NCBI GenBank assembly: GCA_022844585.1 | Contig: JALHLM010000189.1 | Span: 1-10,199, forward strand | Direction of reading: 5' to 3' | DNA: 10,199 bases | Source: Pirellulales bacterium | GTDB taxonomy: Bacteria > Planctomycetota > Planctomycetia > Pirellulales > JALHLM01 | Part shown: positions 7,120 through 10,199 of the stretch, piece after piece | Layout: the number at the start of each line of letters is the position of its first letter | Position numbering within the stretch: the stretch's first letter is position 1 | The notes under the pieces: generated by a model | The model's input: the letters and a program-made list of their open reading frames with translations, nothing else | What the model was told of the DNA's origin: nothing | Databases searched by the model: none | Position numbers and translations under genes: made by a program

Positions 7120-7125
7120 CTCCAA

Positions 7126-7132
7126 CCCTCTC
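7126..7132 (-). promoter_or_regulatory. Ribosome-binding site that decides the mutase start
   Basis: On the minus strand GAGAGGG lies 6 nt before the ATG at 7119. It would directly abut the in-frame TTG at 7125, leaving no spacer, so the ATG is the likely start. Confidence 0.6.
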
Positions 7133-7196
7133 GCGTGGCGGTGTCAACGTTGCCCCGGGCGCTGCGGGGGCATTGTCGCCGATGCGTTTAGCCAGG

Positions 7197-7230
7197 AAAA
7201 GGGGCCGCGCATCAAATCGGATGCGCCGGC
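7197..7230 (-). terminator. Terminator-like hairpin between receptor and mutase genes
   Basis: On the minus strand a 7-bp perfect stem (7220-7226 with 7207-7213, loop 7214-7219) is extended by 3 more pairs past one bulged base (7228-7230 with 7204-7206). TTTT follows at 7200-7197 after three further C residues. It starts 43 nt past the receptor stop codon. The T-run is short and offset, so termination may be partial and readthrough into the mutase gene is possible. Confidence 0.4.
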
Positions 7231-7272
7231 GCGGCTAAGTAGTACGCCCGGGGAGTTATTTCACGGCCAGCG

Positions 7273-9591
7273 TTAGTACGTCCACTCCATGCCGATGTAC
7301 GGCGAGAAGCCGGGCGAGAGCACGCGGGTTTGCGGGATCGTCGCTCCACCAGAGACCGGCTGGGCGGCCAGGCGGAGGTCGAGGTGCTCGAGGTATTGCT
7401 TGTCGAACAGGTTGTCGACGCCGCCGATGATGTTGAAGTTGTCGTTCACGTTGTAGTAGCCGCGGATGTTATAGACCGTGAAGCCGGGCGTGCGGAGCTC
7501 GAAGGTGTCGGTGACCTGCGTGTTGGTGACCCGCAAGACGCCCAATTGGTCCTGATCGTCCACGATTCGGGCGAAGAACTCCGAACCCCAGCGCTTGCCG
7601 CCGCACGGGTCCTGCAAGCGGACGCCGATGCGGGTGTCGAAGGGATAGATGCCGGGCAGCGGGGCGTTGATCTCTTGATCGCGGCCGTAGATGTAGCGAG
7701 CGGAACTGAACACGGTCCAACGGTTGTTAAGGTCGTATTCGCCGCTGACCTCCGCACCCGAGATCGTCGCCAGGTCGGTGTTGACCGTATTCAACAGACG
7801 AGCGCCGGTCGGGTCGGTGATGATATTGCCTTGGTAGGTGATGTAGTCGTTCACCCAGCCATGGAACCCGCCGATCTTGCCGCGCCAGCAGCAGTAGTCG
7901 GCTTCCAGGCTAACGTCGATTTGCGTGTTGCGTTCTTTATCCAAGCCCGGCGTGCCGATCACGCGGCTGAAGCCGCTTTGGATCAGGCCGACGAAGACGC
8001 CGTCGGCATAGCGGTCCAACAGGGTCGGTGGACGTTCGGCGTAACCGATGCCGAAGCGGCCGATCCAGCCGCGGGCGAGATCGACCTGGTTGGTCAGGTA
8101 GCTCGCCCAGAGCAGATCATGCTGCGAGAACGGTCCGTTGAGCGAGCTGTTGTCGCGGAGATCTTCCTCACGGATCGAGGTCTGACTCCAGTCGGTGCGG
8201 GCACCGATGGTTGTCGTCCAGTACGATTGCACCGGGATAGACAACTCGGTGTAGACGCCGGGATTCAGCCAGAACGACCGCGGCATGTTGGTGTCGATAT
8301 CGAAGGGCCGCACGCCCCGTTCCACGAATTGCTCGCGGATGCTCTGTTCCAGGTAGTGCAGGTCGGTGCCGACGGTGAGTTGCGTTTCGTCGACCTGGCC
8401 GTAAGTGGCCGACATACGGGCGCCGGACGAGATCAGGTCGCCGCTGGTGTCGCCGAAGAACGTGCCCTGGGCCTCGCCCAGCGCGGCTTCGACGCGATTG
8501 ATGACGTTGAATGTTTCCTTGCTCTCGTTGTACGTATCGCCGGCGAAGCGCGTGCGGTTGTACCAGCCGCCGATCGCGAATCGCGACCAGCAGGCGCAGT
8601 CGTCCTGGTGGACGAAGTTCACTGATGTGGCGTCCGTGGTCAGGAAGCGGACGTCGAAGAACTGGCCCGGGTATTCGGTGTCACTCTGATCGAGCCGGTT
8701 GTACTTGACTTCGAGCGAGTCTTCCGGCGAGAGGTCGAACCCGAACTGGCCGAGGTAATTGCGATTGTGGTACGTCGCCGGGATATTCACGGAGTCGCCG
8801 CCGGAACGGTAGTCGCTGCCGTTGCGGTTGCCATAGTTGACGATGTAGCCGTAGTCGGCGCCGCCGCCGTAAATGGTTTCGCGGCCGTAGAGCTGTTCGC
8901 CGTTGCCGTGATAGGTCATGCCCAAACGGCTGTGCGTCTCAGGACCGTTCTGATAGCGCGGCGTTGGCGTGCCGATGACGTCGAGGAAGCTGAAGCCCGG
9001 TCCATAGCGCACGGCGTACGGACCAGGAATCACGACGATGGCGTCGATCAACGAGGGATCGAACTTGCTCAGCATCGTATCGAGATCTTGCCGGACCGGG
9101 AAATAGTACGCGCTGTCATACAGCGTATAGACCTGGCCCAAGCGATAGCCGCGAATGCGCGGGTCGAAGGACACCGGCGAACGTCGCTGGACTTCGACGG
9201 TCTTGACGCTCGAGGCATATTGGAGCAATTGGCCGGCGTCGTTGGTGGCCATGACTTCATTCTGACTACCGGCCACGCTGTCGCTGATCGGCGCAAAGCT
9301 TTCCGGCAGGTTGGCAGCCGATTCGGCAAAGCTGGGGGCAACGTCGAAGCCGCTTTGCAGACCGTTATCCGTGACAAACTGCTGCTCGATCGGCGATGCG
9401 TCCTGGTCCGGCTCGAATTCCTGCTGGGTGGTTTCACCCTGCACGAGCACGATGAAGTTCCCGTTGGCGACCGAAATGCCGCCAGCCACCGGAGACCGGT
9501 GTTTGGGTTCCGCCGCATCGACGGCGGCGCTCGACGCCAACATCAGCGCCGGCGCACAGAGCCGCAGACCTAAAGATTTCCAAGCACTCAT
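7273..9591 (-). CDS. TonB-dependent outer-membrane receptor
   Basis: A 772-residue outer-membrane active transporter that would use TonB/ExbBD energy to import a scarce ligand. Seen: a signal peptide (MSAWK start, hydrophobic 6-24, likely cut near DAA at 25-27); a region of about 100 residues rich in S, Q, E and D (28-130) that does not look like an STN domain; a plug at about 131-206 (SFDPRIRGYRLGQ, then VVIPGPYAVRYGPGFSFLDV); then the barrel. Barrel hallmarks are GYAERPPTLLDRYADG (516-531), TPGLDKERNTQ (547-557), NLFDKQYLEHL (727-737) and a final aromatic residue (EWTY end). Cysteines 332, 334, 567, 568 and 663 sit at tight strand turns. I chose the ATG at 9591 because it begins the signal peptide; upstream in-frame codons give an arginine-rich extension. 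A G-rich stretch (complement of 9594-9601) lies only 2 nt upstream, so the ribosome-binding site is poor. Ligand unknown; siderophore, cobalamin or metal chelate are all possible. Confidence 0.93.
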   Translation of the reverse strand: MSAWKSLGLRLCAPALMLASSAAVDAAEPKHRSPVAGGISVANGNFIVLVQGETTQQEFEPDQDASPIEQQFVTDNGLQSGFDVAPSFAESAANLPESFAPISDSVAGSQNEVMATNDAGQLLQYASSVKTVEVQRRSPVSFDPRIRGYRLGQVYTLYDSAYYFPVRQDLDTMLSKFDPSLIDAIVVIPGPYAVRYGPGFSFLDVIGTPTPRYQNGPETHSRLGMTYHGNGEQLYGRETIYGGGADYGYIVNYGNRNGSDYRSGGDSVNIPATYHNRNYLGQFGFDLSPEDSLEVKYNRLDQSDTEYPGQFFDVRFLTTDATSVNFVHQDDCACWSRFAIGGWYNRTRFAGDTYNESKETFNVINRVEAALGEAQGTFFGDTSGDLISSGARMSATYGQVDETQLTVGTDLHYLEQSIREQFVERGVRPFDIDTNMPRSFWLNPGVYTELSIPVQSYWTTTIGARTDWSQTSIREEDLRDNSSLNGPFSQHDLLWASYLTNQVDLARGWIGRFGIGYAERPPTLLDRYADGVFVGLIQSGFSRVIGTPGLDKERNTQIDVSLEADYCCWRGKIGGFHGWVNDYITYQGNIITDPTGARLLNTVNTDLATISGAEVSGEYDLNNRWTVFSSARYIYGRDQEINAPLPGIYPFDTRIGVRLQDPCGGKRWGSEFFARIVDDQDQLGVLRVTNTQVTDTFELRTPGFTVYNIRGYYNVNDNFNIIGGVDNLFDKQYLEHLDLRLAAQPVSGGATIPQTRVLSPGFSPYIGMEWTY

Positions 9592-9869
9592 TGCTCCCCC
9601 CGAAGCTTTTCGTGCAAACCGCCGCGGCCGACGTTGCCTAGATTGCCTAATCGCCATCTTCCCTGACAACCCTGAGCGATTGACGCAGGACGCTCCATGC
9701 GAGCGTGCCTGCCGCAATTCGCGCAGGAATGGCAGCCGCCGGAGAAGTCGATTCTCCGCTACGTCTCTACTCGGCGCGCCGCGTGAGAAGACTTAACGCG
9801 ATCCGCAGATTCGGCCCCAGGCAGAGAAGCGTCGGCCGAAAAACAGCCGGCGAGCGGCGCCGGGAGATC
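9592..9869 (-). promoter_or_regulatory. Upstream region of the receptor gene, weak promoter and direct-repeat candidates
   Basis: This 278-bp gap lies between two minus-strand genes. On the minus strand TTGTCA (9669-9664) matches 5 of 6 bases of a -35 element, and CAATCT (9645-9640) lies 18 bp on as a poor -10. Two direct copies of TAGGCAA (complements of 9634-9640 and 9643-9649), 9 bp apart, overlap the -10 candidate and could be an operator. A small 7-bp stem is at 9740-9758. I saw no clear Fur box. All of this is by eye and weak. Confidence 0.25.
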
Positions 9870-10199
9870 TCAATTCTGGGTATCCGGGGGAAAACCTCGC
9901 GAGAGCAGCGTTTGCCGGTATGTGGCGACCTGCCGTTTCCAGAACTGGGGCACTTCTCCGTTCAGTTTTCGCCCAGGGAGCGCATTATTCATGCGGCGTT
10001 CGAACTCATTCAGGCATTTGTGAACGGCGCGGGCCTGTTTAAGGCGTACGTCCGCGTCTGTGCTCCTTTGAACGACCAGCACCGCGGCGTCCCGAAAGCA
10101 GAATGCATTACTATTCCAGATTTCTTGGGAATCAATGTCGGTCCGCGCGGCTACCTCCTTCATCCCCGCCTCGTGAAAGTCCGCCGATCGCGTTGCCTG
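9870..10199 (-). CDS. Hypothetical protein, 5' end probably outside the window
   Basis: I do not recognise this protein. The frame is open from the right edge to a TGA at 9870, giving 109 residues. An ATG at 10163 with GAGG 5 nt upstream could start a 97-residue protein. However, the 12 codons between it and the edge contain no stop, so this may equally be the C-terminal end of a longer protein. The visible part looks helical and charged, with a QARAVHKCLNEFERRM helix in the middle and the end RGFPPDTQN. No signal peptide, membrane segment or known motif is seen. It is on the same strand as the receptor gene 278 bp downstream, with no evidence of a shared role. Confidence 0.5.
   Translation of the reverse strand, partial: QATRSADFHEAGMKEVAARTDIDSQEIWNSNAFCFRDAAVLVVQRSTDADVRLKQARAVHKCLNEFERRMNNALPGRKLNGEVPQFWKRQVATYRQTLLSRGFPPDTQN

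Noticed and set aside
5506..7191. 561-residue open frame on the plus strand across the mutase gene
   Set aside because: Antisense shadow of a gene with all catalytic motifs intact; no recognisable domain and no ribosome-binding site I could defend.
7330..8625. 431-residue open frame on the plus strand across the receptor gene
   Set aside because: Antisense shadow with composition bias; the receptor on the other strand explains the coding signal.
9592..9717. Longer receptor start at an in-frame TTG (9717) or ATG (9657)
   Set aside because: It would add an arginine-rich stretch ahead of a normal signal peptide that begins at the ATG at 9591.
1..10199. CRISPR array, tRNA/rRNA genes, transposase or phage genes
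   Set aside because: No spaced direct repeats, no cloverleaf-like segment and no recognisable mobile-element protein were seen on either strand.

Overview
The window is GC-rich and most likely chromosomal DNA of a Planctomycetota bacterium, probably near Pirellulales. Three things point there. First, a long palindromic repeat reads out the peptide TLARRASEGE on both strands, which I recall as a tail typical of planctomycete annotations. Second, there is a Tat-exported SBP56 protein. Third, the TonB-dependent receptor has a planctomycete-like plug. This is recall and inference; no database search was possible.

Left part (1-3295, minus strand): the start of a type VI secretion (T6SS) gene cluster, transcribed right to left as tssB - tssC - hcp - hcp. 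TssB and TssC form the contractile sheath and Hcp forms the inner tube. tssB and tssC overlap by ATGA, so they are translationally coupled. The two hcp genes are close paralogs; the second one in transcription order runs off the left edge. GC-rich hairpins lie after tssC and after the complete hcp. Baseplate, membrane-complex, ClpV and VgrG genes are not visible and would have to lie beyond the left edge or elsewhere.

Middle (3296-5298): a 416-bp divergent intergenic region contains a good intrinsic-terminator shape in the tssB leader. It is followed on the plus strand by a Tat-exported selenium-binding protein / methanethiol oxidase (SBP56) gene. After that gene comes a near-perfect 87-bp palindrome between two convergent genes.

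Right part (5299-10199, minus strand): a PGM2-type phospho-sugar mutase, preceded in transcription order by a TonB-dependent outer-membrane receptor, with a terminator-like hairpin between them. At the right edge is the C-terminal part of an unrecognised protein, open at the border. I see no functional link between the T6SS block and the metabolic and transport genes. A link between the copper-dependent SBP56 family and the nearby receptor is only a weak speculation.

No RNA genes, CRISPR arrays, transposase genes or phage genes were found. Long open frames antisense to tssC, the mutase and the receptor are high-GC shadows. I see no clear new biological system. The palindromic repeat, the structured tssB leader, the hcp paralog pair, the His-rich mature start of SBP56 and the cysteine-bearing turns of the receptor deserve a second look.
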